Shown here one piece after another: positions 8,134 through 16,680 of a stretch of 64,000 nucleotides of DNA (the stretch's first letter is position 1; the number at the start of each line of letters is the position of its first letter). Under the pieces are notes generated by a model that ran no database searches, had not been told where the DNA came from, and was given only the letters and a program-made list of their open reading frames with translations. A program made the translations under genes and the position numbers. This stretch comes from JAXDLW01 sp050998755 (GTDB taxonomy: Bacteria; Chloroflexota; Dormibacteria; DASZGP01): NCBI GenBank assembly GCA_050998755.1, contig JBPCPW010000001.1, forward strand, positions 1 through 64,000. The letters run 5' to 3'.

Positions 8134-10044
8134 ATGAGTACCGAGCTAGACGCGCGCGCCGGCACTTCCGAGCGCCACGGCGAGGGAGTGGTGGCGGTGG
8201 CCAGTCGCACCGCCCGGCGCTCAGCCACCGCCCCGGACAGGACCGTTGTCGAGCCCAAGGTCCGTACCGTGCCGGAGATGTTCCAGGGCACGGTTCAGCG
8301 CCGGGCGCTGCAGCCCGCGCTGCTATTCAGGGCGGGGGGAAAGTGGAACGCCATCGGCTGGGAGCAGTACGCCCAGGGGGTGAAGCGAATCGCCGGGTTC
8401 CTGCTCTCAGAGGGGTTTAAGCACGGAGACCGGGGCGCGATCCTGTCCTACAACCGGCCGGAGTGGCACATTGCCGACCTCGCCATTCAACACACCGGCG
8501 GATGCGTGGTCGGCATCTACCTGACGAACTCGGCCAGCCAGTGCCAGTACATCATCGACCACGCCGAGGCCCAGGTCCTGTTTGCCGAGAACCGCGAGCA
8601 GCTGGCCAAGATCCTCCAGGTTCGCAAGGACCTGCCCAGGCTGAAGCGCATCGTGCTGATCACCGGTGAGCTGAAGACTGGTGACGGCGACCTGGTGACT
8701 ACCTGGGAGAAGGCCCTCCAGCTGGGCGACACCTGGAACAGCTCCAACGCCGAGATCTTCGAGCAGAGGTGGCGCGCCGTCAAGCCCGATGACATGGCCA
8801 CCTTCATCTACACCTCAGGCACCACCGGCCCACCCAAGGCCGTGATGCTCGACCACGCCAACATCTGCTGGACCTGCGAGAGCCTCATCAGCTGCACGTC
8901 GCTGACCGACCCTGACGAGGACTGCATGATCTCCTACCTGCCGCTGGCCCACATCGCCGAGCGCATGGCGGGACACATGCTCAACGTCTACAACGGTCAC
9001 CGGCTGTACTTCGCCGAGGACCTCGCGAAGCTCGGCGCCAATGTGCGCGACGCGCGGCCCACGTTCATGTTCGGCGTTCCCCGGATCTGGGAGAAGTACC
9101 AGGCTGGGATCGAGACCAGGTTGCGCGGCGGGGGAGTGAAGGGCGCGATCGGCCGGTGGGCGGTGAGGCAGGGCGAGAAGGCGGTGGACGACCGCACCGC
9201 CGGCCGCGAGCCCGGGCGTGCATACCACCTCGCCGATCGCCTGGCCCTGTCCAAGTTGCGCGAGGCCCTGGGGCTTGACAGGTCGAAAGGCCTGTCGACG
9301 GGCGCGGCGCCGATCTCTCAGAAGACCCTGCGGTTCTTCTGGGCGATCGGTCTGAACCTGTACGAGGTCTACGGCCAGTCAGAGGGCTGCGGACCGACCT
9401 CGACCAACCGCGAGGCGTTCGCCCGGCTGGGGAGCGTGGGCCCGGCGATCCCGGGTGTGGAGATGCGCATTGCGGACGACGGCGAGGTGCTGGTCAGGGG
9501 CGGGAATGTGTTCAGGGGCTACTTCAAGGATCCCAAGACCACCGCGGAGACGCTGGACCCCGAGGGCTGGTTGCACTCCGGGGACGTGGGGGAGATCGAC
9601 GCTGACGGCTACCTGCACATCACCGACCGCAAAAAGGACCTGATCATCACCGCCGGCGGCAAGAACATTTCGCCATCGAACATCGAAACGGCGCTCAAGC
9701 AACAGCCGTTCGTCGGCACCGTGGTGGCGCTGGGCGACAACCGTCCTTTCATGAGTTGCCTGTTCACCATCGACCCCGAGCAGGTCGCTGCCCTGGCGGC
9801 CGAGGTGGACGCCGAACCCGACGCCGCCAAGCTTGCAGAGAACCTCAAGGTGCACGCCATATTCCAGCGGGCGGTTGACGCCATCAACCAGAACCTGAGC
9901 AACGTAGAGAGGGTCAAGAAGTTCACCATCCTGCCCGGCGATCTCTCCGTTGACGGTGGGGAGTTGACCCCGACTCTGAAGGTCAAGCGCAAGGTGGTCA
10001 ACGAGAAGTACGCCAGGCAGATCGAGGCCATTTACGCCGGCTGA
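8134..10044 (+). CDS. Long-chain acyl-CoA synthetase (FadD15-like AMP-binding enzyme)
   Basis: 636 aa. This is an ANL-superfamily ligase that activates a carboxylic acid to acyl-AMP and then acyl-CoA. The AMP-binding P-loop is IYTSGTTGPPKAVML; YEVYGQSEGCG follows; the hinge region is GWLHSGDVGEID and ITDRKKDLIITAGGKNISPS, with the catalytic Lys expected near the C-terminus (LTPTLKVKRKVV). The long insert and length fit the bacterial long-chain FadD15/bubblegum-like group rather than short-chain enzymes. It begins 8 bp from the divergent helicase start and heads a rightward gene run. Confidence 0.9.
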   Translation: MSTELDARAGTSERHGEGVVAVASRTARRSATAPDRTVVEPKVRTVPEMFQGTVQRRALQPALLFRAGGKWNAIGWEQYAQGVKRIAGFLLSEGFKHGDRGAILSYNRPEWHIADLAIQHTGGCVVGIYLTNSASQCQYIIDHAEAQVLFAENREQLAKILQVRKDLPRLKRIVLITGELKTGDGDLVTTWEKALQLGDTWNSSNAEIFEQRWRAVKPDDMATFIYTSGTTGPPKAVMLDHANICWTCESLISCTSLTDPDEDCMISYLPLAHIAERMAGHMLNVYNGHRLYFAEDLAKLGANVRDARPTFMFGVPRIWEKYQAGIETRLRGGGVKGAIGRWAVRQGEKAVDDRTAGREPGRAYHLADRLALSKLREALGLDRSKGLSTGAAPISQKTLRFFWAIGLNLYEVYGQSEGCGPTSTNREAFARLGSVGPAIPGVEMRIADDGEVLVRGGNVFRGYFKDPKTTAETLDPEGWLHSGDVGEIDADGYLHITDRKKDLIITAGGKNISPSNIETALKQQPFVGTVVALGDNRPFMSCLFTIDPEQVAALAAEVDAEPDAAKLAENLKVHAIFQRAVDAINQNLSNVERVKKFTILPGDLSVDGGELTPTLKVKRKVVNEKYARQIEAIYAG

Positions 10045-10093
10045 CACCTTCGTCGTCTCGACCGCGCCGCTGCCGGCGGAGGTCATCGCCAGC

Positions 10094-11011
10094 ATGCTGC
10101 CCGCGGGTAGCGAGGTGGTGGCTGCCGACCACGCCAGCCTGCTGGAGCTGGCCACCAAGGCCGACGTGGTCATCGGCGATTGGTGGCACCGGGTCCACGT
10201 TGACGCCGAAGTGGTGCAGCGCCTGACGCGCTGCCGTCTGATCCAGCAACCCAGTGCGGGGTACGAGAACATCGATGCCGTCGCCGCGGCGGCCGCCGGC
10301 ATCCCGGTCGCCAACGCCGGCCCGGCGAACGCCGGCCCGGTCGCGGAGCACGCGGTCATGGCCGCGATGGCCTGCCTTCGGTTCCTGCCCGCGGCAACCC
10401 GTGCGGCTGCGGAAGGGGACTGGGACCGTCAGCGATTCCTGGACCTGGATCTGTGGGACCTCGACGAGCGCACTGTCGGGATCCTCGGGATGGGTGCCAT
10501 CGGAGAGGCCATCGCAACCCGCCTCCGTCCGTTCGGTAGCCGGGTCATCTACACCAAGCGGAGCCGCCTGGACCCGGCCCGGGAGGCCGCCCTGGGAGTG
10601 TCCTACCGCGACCTCGAGGCGCTCCTGTCGGAGAGCCAGGTGCTGATTCTCACCCTGCCACTGAACGAGGAGACCCGGGGCATGTTGTCTGCCCAGCGCC
10701 TGTCTCTACTGCCGCAGGGAGGAGTTGTGGTGAACGTCGCCCGCGGCAACCTCATGGACATCGAGGCGCTCGCGCGAATGCTCAAATCAGGCCACCTTCG
10801 GGGTGCAGCCCTCGACGTCTTCGACGAGGAACCGCTGCCGCGGGGCCACGGTTTGGATGGCCTGCCCAACGTGCTCCTGACTCCCCACGTGGCGGGTGCG
10901 ACAGCGATCGCCAAGCGTGATATTTTCCTCAACAGCATGGCCAACGTGGCCCGCGTGTGCAGGGGCGAGAAGCCGCTCTACGTCGTCAACCAGGCGGGCC
11001 TGAAGCGTTGA
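10094..11011 (+). CDS. D-isomer-specific 2-hydroxyacid dehydrogenase
   Basis: 305 aa from ATG 10094. The NAD-binding motif is TVGILGMGAIGEAIATRL. The catalytic Arg lies in VNVARGNLMD, Glu in DVFDEEPLP and His in TPHVAGAT, as in phosphoglycerate and glyoxylate reductases. A plausible missing first strand (TFVVSTAPLPAEV) is encoded directly upstream in the same frame, but no ATG, GTG or TTG precedes it before a stop. The ATG has GGAGG 11 bases upstream, so it may be genuine and the protein slightly short. The substrate is not predictable. Confidence 0.82.
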   Translation: MLPAGSEVVAADHASLLELATKADVVIGDWWHRVHVDAEVVQRLTRCRLIQQPSAGYENIDAVAAAAAGIPVANAGPANAGPVAEHAVMAAMACLRFLPAATRAAAEGDWDRQRFLDLDLWDLDERTVGILGMGAIGEAIATRLRPFGSRVIYTKRSRLDPAREAALGVSYRDLEALLSESQVLILTLPLNEETRGMLSAQRLSLLPQGGVVVNVARGNLMDIEALARMLKSGHLRGAALDVFDEEPLPRGHGLDGLPNVLLTPHVAGATAIAKRDIFLNSMANVARVCRGEKPLYVVNQAGLKR

Positions 11012-11385
11012 CCGGGGACCGCCGCCCTCGCCTGCTGGTGGTGGAGGACGAACCGGCGTTGCAGAAGGTGCTGGCGATGCGCCTGGGCATAGACGGGTTC
11101 GACGTGGCGACGGCTTCCGACGGCCAGGAGGCGTTGGAGATGATGCGCGTCGACCGTCCCGACCTGGTGTTGACGGACCTGATGATGCCGGTGATGGATG
11201 GGGCGGAGCTGACCAGCGCGATCAGGGCCGATCCCGACCTCAGGGACATCCCGGTGATGGTGCTCACAGCGCTCAGGGAGCAGCGGGAGCGGGACCACCT
11301 GATGGCCCTGGGAGCCGACGCCTTTGCCGCCAAGCCCTATAACTCCGCCGAGTTGACGGAGAAGATCCGCAACCTGATTCGCTGA
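11008..11385 (+). CDS. Single-domain response regulator (CheY-like)
   Basis: 125 aa from TTG 11008, overlapping the stop of the dehydrogenase gene. It is a receiver domain only: acidic pocket VVEDEPALQ, phospho-acceptor Asp in LVLTDLMMPVMDG, the Thr switch in VMVLTALRE and the conserved Lys in FAAKPYNSAEL. There is no output domain. The next gene encodes a probable PATAN/DUF4388 protein, a domain often tied to receiver proteins in other bacteria, so the two may act together. Confidence 0.9.
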   Translation: MTGDRRPRLLVVEDEPALQKVLAMRLGIDGFDVATASDGQEALEMMRVDRPDLVLTDLMMPVMDGAELTSAIRADPDLRDIPVMVLTALREQRERDHLMALGADAFAAKPYNSAELTEKIRNLIR

Positions 11386-11431
11386 GGCGCGCCCCGGCGG
11401 GTGCCCTGCGCGGTCATACAATCCCGTCATC

Positions 11432-12073
11432 GTGGCGCAATGGCAGGGCATCGAGGGTCTGGTGGAGTGTCTCTCAGAGCACATGCTGGGCCGCGCAACC
11501 GGTGCCGCGGCGCTCTCCGATGACGCACGCATCTACCTGGTTTTTGGACACCCTCTGCACGCCACGCTGGGCGATAGCACCGGCATGCCTGCGGTGGATG
11601 CAGTGGCTGGCCTCGCGCTGGCTCAACCGGACGTCGCCGTAACCTGGATCCCGGGCGTGACGGCCGGCAAGGCACACAGCCTGACCGCCTCGGACCACGT
11701 GGTCGATCACCTGCGCTCACGGGCGGGCTCGTTGGGTGGGCCGGCACAGGGCTCCGGCGACGCCGAGCTCGGGCATATGGAAGACCTGGGCCTGCGCCGG
11801 ATGATGTCCGAGCAGGGCGCCGCGCCAATCTCTGACGCCCCGCTGTGGACTGGTGTCATCGCCTCGATCTCTGCCCTCCTGGCTGGCGCCCTGCACCGCC
11901 ACTCCGCCGGGCTTGTGGAATCAATTGCGCGCGCCGAACCGGACCCGCGGTCCATCCTCATGGCCATCGACCGGACCCGCTCCATGCCCGTCCGCATGGT
12001 TTCTCCAGCCCGTGTCGCCGCCCTCCTGGACGAGGCCGAGGTGCTGGTCAAAGAGAAGATGACCGCCGGTTGA
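11432..12073 (+). CDS. Hypothetical protein with PATAN/DUF4388-like N-terminal half
   Basis: 213 aa from GTG 11432. The segment ARIYLVFGHPLHATLGD followed by AVDAVAGLAL and a Trp/Gly strand resembles the DUF4388/PATAN pattern (a strand, GrLvhA, then a helix carrying G..A...l). The middle, about residues 95-130, is Gly/Met-rich. The C-terminal half is helical, with SISALLAGALHRHSAGLVES and VSPARVAALLDEAEVLVK. It sits 46 bp after the lone receiver gene. I infer an effector or scaffold role from that position; the fold assignment by eye is tentative. Confidence 0.5.
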   Translation: MAQWQGIEGLVECLSEHMLGRATGAAALSDDARIYLVFGHPLHATLGDSTGMPAVDAVAGLALAQPDVAVTWIPGVTAGKAHSLTASDHVVDHLRSRAGSLGGPAQGSGDAELGHMEDLGLRRMMSEQGAAPISDAPLWTGVIASISALLAGALHRHSAGLVESIARAEPDPRSILMAIDRTRSMPVRMVSPARVAALLDEAEVLVKEKMTAG

Positions 12074-12154
12074 CTGACACGAGTGGAATCACCGCAGCAA
12101 GATCGGATCGGGGCCTGCGGGAACAACATCGCGACGCTGGGGTTTTCTGTAGCC

Positions 12155-13528
12155 ATGAGTGAAGATCGTGAATTCGACGTCATCTGCATCGGCGCCGGCC
12201 CCGCCGGTGAGGCCCTGGCGGGGGAGCTGAAGGGCGGCGCGCTGTCGCTGGCCGTCATCGAGTCCAACCTGGTGGGCGGCGAGTGCCCGTACTGGGGTTG
12301 CATGCCCAGCAAGACCCTGCTGAGGTCCGCCGAGGTCCTCAGCGAGACGGGCCGCGCCCGCGAGCTCGCGGCATCCGAGGTGACTTACAAGGTTGATTAC
12401 GCCAAGGTCTACGAGCGGGCCTTCATGATGGCGCGGGAACTGGACGACACCAAGTCGACCGAGGGGCTGGAGAAGACCGGTGCCACCCTTTTCCGTGGGG
12501 CCGGGAAGATGGTGTCCGCGGGACAGGCCGAGATCGAGGGCACCCGGCTGACGGCTCGCCGTGCGGTGGTGATCGCCACCGGCACCTCGCCCCTGGTGCC
12601 TCCAATCGAGGGGCTGTCGTCGGTCCAGTTCTGGACCAACCGCGAGGCAGTGCTGGCGGCCGAGCAACCACTGCGCCTGGTCGTACTTGGTGCGGGCGCG
12701 GTCGGCATGGAGCTGGCCCAGGTGTACGCGCGCCTGGGCACCCAGGTCCACTTGGTCGAGTCGACGCGCTACCCGCTCCCCCTCGAGGATGAGGACGCCG
12801 GGAAGTACCTCCAGGAGGTGCTGCTCAAGGACGGGATCAAGGTCCACTGTGGCGCCAGGGCGGTCAGCGTATCGCAGACCGGAAGGGAGATCTCGGTGAC
12901 GCTCGATTCCGGGGAGGTGGTCACCGGCGACCGCCTGCTGGTGGCGACGGGGCGCAAGCCCAACCTTGACGGCCTCGACCTTGACGCGGTTGGTGCCAGC
13001 AGGACCAAGCGGGGCTTCATCTCCGTCGACCCGGCCACCCTCCAGGCTGCCGATGGCGTCTACGCGATCGGCGACATCAACGGCATCGGCGGCTTCACCC
13101 ACCTGTCCAACTACCACGGCAAGGTGCTGGGGCGGGCGCTGCGCGGCCGCCAGGTGACGGCCAACCACGTCGCGGTGCCGAGGGTGACGTTCACAGACCC
13201 CGAGGTGGCATCTGTCGGGCTGAGCGAAGCGCAGGCGCGTGAGCAGGGCATCGACGTCAAGATCGGCTCAATCCCTGACACCCTGAACATGACCAGCCGC
13301 GGCTACATCCACGGCGAACCCGGCGGGCTCGTCAAGCTGGTCGGTGACAGGCAGCGCGGGGTCCTGGTCGGCGCCACGCTGGTGGGACCGACCGCCGGCG
13401 AGATGATCCACGAGATGGCCGTGGCGATCCGGGCCGAGGTCCCCCTCGACACCCTGGCCGACACGATCCATGCCTTTCCAACCTTCTCTCGTGACTTCGA
13501 ATCAGTATTCGACGAGATGGCCGGTTAG
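12155..13528 (+). CDS. FAD/NAD(P)-dependent disulfide oxidoreductase (lipoamide dehydrogenase/MerA family)
   Basis: 457 aa from ATG 12155 (an in-frame GTG 12083 would add 24 residues). The FAD motif is VICIGAGPAGEALAGEL. The redox disulfide sits in GGECPYWGCMPSK; dihydrolipoamide dehydrogenases usually have GGTCLNVGCIPSK. The NAD motif is LVVLGAGAVGMELAQVY. GVYAIGDINGIGG is the second FAD contact, and the dimer interface contains HAFPTFSRD. The usual catalytic HPT...E is altered to HAFPT, as in many uncharacterised MerA-like relatives. No E2 or mercury genes are near, so the substrate is unknown. Confidence 0.85.
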   Translation: MSEDREFDVICIGAGPAGEALAGELKGGALSLAVIESNLVGGECPYWGCMPSKTLLRSAEVLSETGRARELAASEVTYKVDYAKVYERAFMMARELDDTKSTEGLEKTGATLFRGAGKMVSAGQAEIEGTRLTARRAVVIATGTSPLVPPIEGLSSVQFWTNREAVLAAEQPLRLVVLGAGAVGMELAQVYARLGTQVHLVESTRYPLPLEDEDAGKYLQEVLLKDGIKVHCGARAVSVSQTGREISVTLDSGEVVTGDRLLVATGRKPNLDGLDLDAVGASRTKRGFISVDPATLQAADGVYAIGDINGIGGFTHLSNYHGKVLGRALRGRQVTANHVAVPRVTFTDPEVASVGLSEAQAREQGIDVKIGSIPDTLNMTSRGYIHGEPGGLVKLVGDRQRGVLVGATLVGPTAGEMIHEMAVAIRAEVPLDTLADTIHAFPTFSRDFESVFDEMAG

Positions 13529-14617
13529 TTGCCTCGGGTGATGCCCAACCAGGCCGGCGGCCCGGCCGACCTGGCGATCTACGGCGCGACCGGTTTCACC
13601 GGCAGACTCGCCGCGCATGCCGCCCGACGTCTGGGTCTGCCGATGACGCTCGCCGGCCGGAACGAGGACAGCCTGCGCCGGCTGGCGCACGAGTTCGACG
13701 ACGAGTACCCGGTGGCCGTTGCGCGGCACGACGACCCGGAGGCCCTGGAGCGGATCGCCGCGGGAGTGAAGGTGCTGGCCTCGACCGCCGGCCCTTTCGG
13801 AGAGATCGGCGTACTCCCGGTGGCGGCCGCGGTTGCCGCGGGACGCCACTACCTGGATTCCACCGGCGAGGTCGACTTCATGGAGCAGACCTTCCGCCGT
13901 CACCACCAGGCGGCACGGGAGAAGGAGATCGTCGTGATGAACGCCTGTGCCTTCGAGTACGTCATCGGCGACTGCCTGATGGAGCTGGCACTGCAGGCTC
14001 ATCCCGCCACCCGCGAGATGCGCATCTCCTACTGGATGCCGGACAAGGCCGCCACGCGCGGCACCGCCAGGTCCGCGCTGCGCATCCTCGCCAGCGAGGC
14101 CGGTAGGGCGGTGAAAACGAAGGGCATCAGGATTGCATTCCCGGCTCCCGTGGGTGAAAAGTGGGCGGTCACCTATGCCGGGGGCGAGGTGGAGTTCATG
14201 CGCAGACGCCGGCCGGAGGTCAGTGTCTCGACCCTCATGGACATGTCGCCGGCGGTGGCCCGCAGCGCGGGGATTCTCCCGGTGATACGGCCCGTCATCG
14301 GCTTCGGGCCGGTGCGATCGGCGCTGGACCGGGCCATCCTCCGGCTTCCGGAGGGGCCTGACGAAGCGCGCAGGGCGGCCCAGGAATGGCTGATCCTGGT
14401 GGAGGTCGATCCCGGGGACGGCCGGCAGAAGGGGGTTTGGGGAAGCGGAGTGGACCCCTACGGGATCACTGGCGAGATCCTCGCGCGGGTCGCAGCCAGG
14501 ATTCTCAGAGGGCAATATCGCGCCACCGGGGTGGTCAGCCCCGCGGAGGCTTTTGAACCGGAGGAACTGCTTGCCTCATTCACTGATCTCGGAGTCCGCT
14601 GGGGCCGTATGGGATGA
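13529..14617 (+). CDS. Saccharopine dehydrogenase-like / trans-acting enoyl reductase-like NADP-binding protein
   Basis: 362 aa from TTG 13529, directly after the previous stop; ATG 13541 is an alternative. The N-terminal Rossmann motif is DLAIYGATGFTGRLAAHAA followed by TLAGRNEDSL. GPFGEIGVLPVAAAVAAGRH and YLDSTGEVDFM are typical of the family that includes mycobacterial trans-acting enoyl reductases and LYS9-like reductases. These act on lipids or unknown substrates. Tight packing with the flavin enzyme before it and the SRPBCC gene after it suggests one operon. Confidence 0.8.
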   Translation: MPRVMPNQAGGPADLAIYGATGFTGRLAAHAARRLGLPMTLAGRNEDSLRRLAHEFDDEYPVAVARHDDPEALERIAAGVKVLASTAGPFGEIGVLPVAAAVAAGRHYLDSTGEVDFMEQTFRRHHQAAREKEIVVMNACAFEYVIGDCLMELALQAHPATREMRISYWMPDKAATRGTARSALRILASEAGRAVKTKGIRIAFPAPVGEKWAVTYAGGEVEFMRRRRPEVSVSTLMDMSPAVARSAGILPVIRPVIGFGPVRSALDRAILRLPEGPDEARRAAQEWLILVEVDPGDGRQKGVWGSGVDPYGITGEILARVAARILRGQYRATGVVSPAEAFEPEELLASFTDLGVRWGRMG

Positions 14618-14618
14618 C

Positions 14619-15209
14619 GTGGCTTTCCACGTCTTCGAGCGAGAGCAGGTCCTGGACCTGCCGCAGGGCGACGTCTTCAGGTTCTTCTCGGACGCCAACA
14701 ACCTCCGGCTGATAACCCCCGCATTCCTGGGGTTCAAGTTCGAGGAACCGCCCCCGCCAGAGCTCGCTGTGGGCTCCGAGATCCGCTACACGATCAGGGT
14801 CTTCGGGCTGCCGGTGAAGTGGACCACGCGCATCAGGGAGTGGGACCCACCGTACCGTTTCGCCGACCTGCAGACCCGCGGGCCGTACGCCTATTGGCTG
14901 CACACCCACACTTTCAGCGCGATCGACGGGGGCCGCACGCTGATGCGCGACCGGGTCATCTACCGCGTGCCCCTGGGCCCCTTCGGTGAGGTGGCCCGCC
15001 GGCTCTTTGTCGACCGGCAACTGAAGCAGATATTTGACTACCGCGAGCGCGCCTTCGGCCCCGCAATCCGCGGTGAACAACCACCCCGGATGCGGATGGG
15101 CGCCTCGGTCCCCGGCGGACTTCCCACCATCGGGGCGGTGGGTGCCGTTGTGGCGCTGGCGGCGGCGGCCGCCTGGAGACGCGTCCGGGTCGGAGGATCC
15201 CGGCTTTAA
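14619..15209 (+). CDS. SRPBCC-fold (polyketide cyclase/START-like) protein with C-terminal membrane anchor
   Basis: 196 aa from GTG 14619, two bases after the upstream stop. The start was chosen because homologs begin about eight residues before the REQVLDLP strand. Conserved features are FRFFSDANNLRLITPAFLGF, TTRIREWDPPYRFAD, GPYAYWLHTHTF and IYRVPLGPFGEVARRLFV. The family binds hydrophobic ligands and often sits beside NAD-dependent epimerases. A final hydrophobic segment (GAVGAVVALAAAAAW) followed by Arg suggests a membrane tail. The gene ends in a 4-bp convergent overlap with the next. Confidence 0.8.
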   Translation: MAFHVFEREQVLDLPQGDVFRFFSDANNLRLITPAFLGFKFEEPPPPELAVGSEIRYTIRVFGLPVKWTTRIREWDPPYRFADLQTRGPYAYWLHTHTFSAIDGGRTLMRDRVIYRVPLGPFGEVARRLFVDRQLKQIFDYRERAFGPAIRGEQPPRMRMGASVPGGLPTIGAVGAVVALAAAAAWRRVRVGGSRL

Positions 15210-15436
15210 GTGACGGCCAGGCAGGTAACGGTCTTGAAGACCCCTTCAATCTTCTGCACCGCCTCGACGATCACGCCTCCGATGGCGTTCACGTCCTCAC
15301 CCTCGATGCGGGCTATGACGTCGTACTCGCCGGTGATGGCGTCGGCCACCGTGACCCCCTTGGTTCCCTGGAGGCGCTTCGCGACGTCCATGGCGCGACC
15401 GGGTGATGTGTTGATCAGTACGTAAGCAGTAACCAT
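15206..15436 (-). CDS. Stand-alone Lrp/AsnC ligand-binding (RAM) domain protein
   Basis: 76 aa, with a clear ribosome site AGGAGG five bases before ATG 15436. The sequence AYVLINTSPGRAMDVAKRL, then ITGEYDVIARIEGEDV and KIEGVFKTVTCLAV, is the RAM effector domain of Lrp/AsnC regulators without the DNA-binding part. Such proteins form ring-like dimers or octamers that bind amino acids. It lies just downstream of the threonine operon on the same strand, so an amino-acid sensing role is reasonable but not shown. Confidence 0.88.
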   Translation of the reverse strand: MVTAYVLINTSPGRAMDVAKRLQGTKGVTVADAITGEYDVIARIEGEDVNAIGGVIVEAVQKIEGVFKTVTCLAVT

Positions 15437-15492
15437 CCGAACCTCCTAACCCCAAGCGGGAGAGCCCAGTGTATGGGCGGAGCGGACCCGGG

Positions 15493-16680
15493 TCAAATCA
15501 GGCCGAGCTTCCGGCCTGCGCCTTCGAAGACCTCGAGGGTCGCGTCCAACTGGGCGCGGGAGTGCTCGCTGGTGACTATGGTCCGGACCCGGGATTGCTC
15601 CCTCTTGACCATCGGGAAGACGATCGGCTGGGCGAAGATACCGCCCTCCAGCAGCGCGTCAGAGAGGGCGTTGGCCCTGTCCGGGTCCCCCGCGATGACC
15701 GGTGTAATCGGCGTCTCGCTGACCCCGGTGTTGAATCCCAGGGCGTTCAGCTGGGCCTTGAAGTAGCGCGTGTTCTCCCAGAGGCGGTCGATGCGCTGGG
15801 GCTCCTTTAGGAGGACGTCGATGGCGGCGATACAAGCGGCGGCGACGCCGGGCGGGTGCGACGTCGAAAAGAGGAACGGCCTGGCCTTGGCGATGAGGTA
15901 CTCGCGCACGGTCGCGCTGCACGCCGCGTACCCGCCGAGGACCCCCATGGCCTTGGATAGCGTGCCGACCTGGATCTCGACGCGGCCGTCGAGGCCGAAG
16001 TGGCTGACCGAGCCGCGGCCGTTCTTGCCCAGCACGCCACTGGCGTGGGCATCGTCCACCATGACCATCGCGGTGTGGGCCGCGGCGCGTTCGACGATGC
16101 CCGGCAGCGGGGCGATGTCGCCGTCCATGGAGAAGACGCCGTCGGTCACCACCAGCTTGCGCCGGTACTTCCTCGCCTCCTCCAGCTTCTCTTCCAGCGA
16201 ATCGAGGTCGTTGTGTTTGTAGATCAGACGGTCGGCGCGGGTCAGCCGGATGCCGTCGATGATGCTGGCATGGTTCAACTCGTCGCTGATGACCACGTCG
16301 CCCTCGACGAGAACTGATGACAGGATCCCGAGGTTGGTGGCGTAGCCCGACTGAAGGGTGAGCGAGGCTTCGGTGTGTTTGAAGTCCGCGAGGCGGCTCT
16401 CGAGCTCCTCGTGGATGGACAGCGTGCCGGCAATCGTCCTCACCGCGCCACTGCCGGCGCCGAACCTGTTGGTGGCGTTCACCGTTGCCTGCACCAGGCT
16501 GGGGTGCGTATTGAGGCCCAGGTAGTTGTTCGAACTGAGGTTGATCAGCCTGCGGCCCTTGATCGTGACCTCGGTGCCCTGGGGTGATTCGATGACCGCC
16601 AGCGGACGATAGAGCCCGGCGGCAGCGAGCTCGTCGAGCTCCAGCCGAAGCGTGGCCTCCGACTCGCGAGCGACGGTCAA
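15493..16680 (-). CDS. kbl: 2-amino-3-ketobutyrate CoA ligase (glycine C-acetyltransferase)
   Basis: 395 aa. PLP-dependent alpha-oxoamine synthase: SSNNYLGL near the N-terminus, VVTDGVFSMDGDIAPL, VDDAHASGVLGKNGRGS and the Schiff-base Lys in VGTLSKAMGVLGGY. The family includes BioF, HemA and Kbl. Assignment to Kbl rests on the 4-bp overlap with tdh, which makes the classic two-step route L-threonine to 2-amino-3-ketobutyrate to glycine plus acetyl-CoA. No biotin genes are near. Length matches E. coli Kbl (398 aa). Confidence 0.92.
   Translation of the reverse strand: MTVARESEATLRLELDELAAAGLYRPLAVIESPQGTEVTIKGRRLINLSSNNYLGLNTHPSLVQATVNATNRFGAGSGAVRTIAGTLSIHEELESRLADFKHTEASLTLQSGYATNLGILSSVLVEGDVVISDELNHASIIDGIRLTRADRLIYKHNDLDSLEEKLEEARKYRRKLVVTDGVFSMDGDIAPLPGIVERAAAHTAMVMVDDAHASGVLGKNGRGSVSHFGLDGRVEIQVGTLSKAMGVLGGYAACSATVREYLIAKARPFLFSTSHPPGVAAACIAAIDVLLKEPQRIDRLWENTRYFKAQLNALGFNTGVSETPITPVIAGDPDRANALSDALLEGGIFAQPIVFPMVKREQSRVRTIVTSEHSRAQLDATLEVFEGAGRKLGLI

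Noticed and set aside
12083..12154. GTG 12083 as start of the flavin enzyme
   Set aside because: The extra 24 residues have no counterpart before the FAD motif, and ATG 12155 gives the usual N-terminus.
12089..13168. 359-codon minus-strand frame
   Set aside because: It mirrors the flavin disulfide reductase gene and has a low-complexity His/Gln/Gly composition typical of shadow frames.
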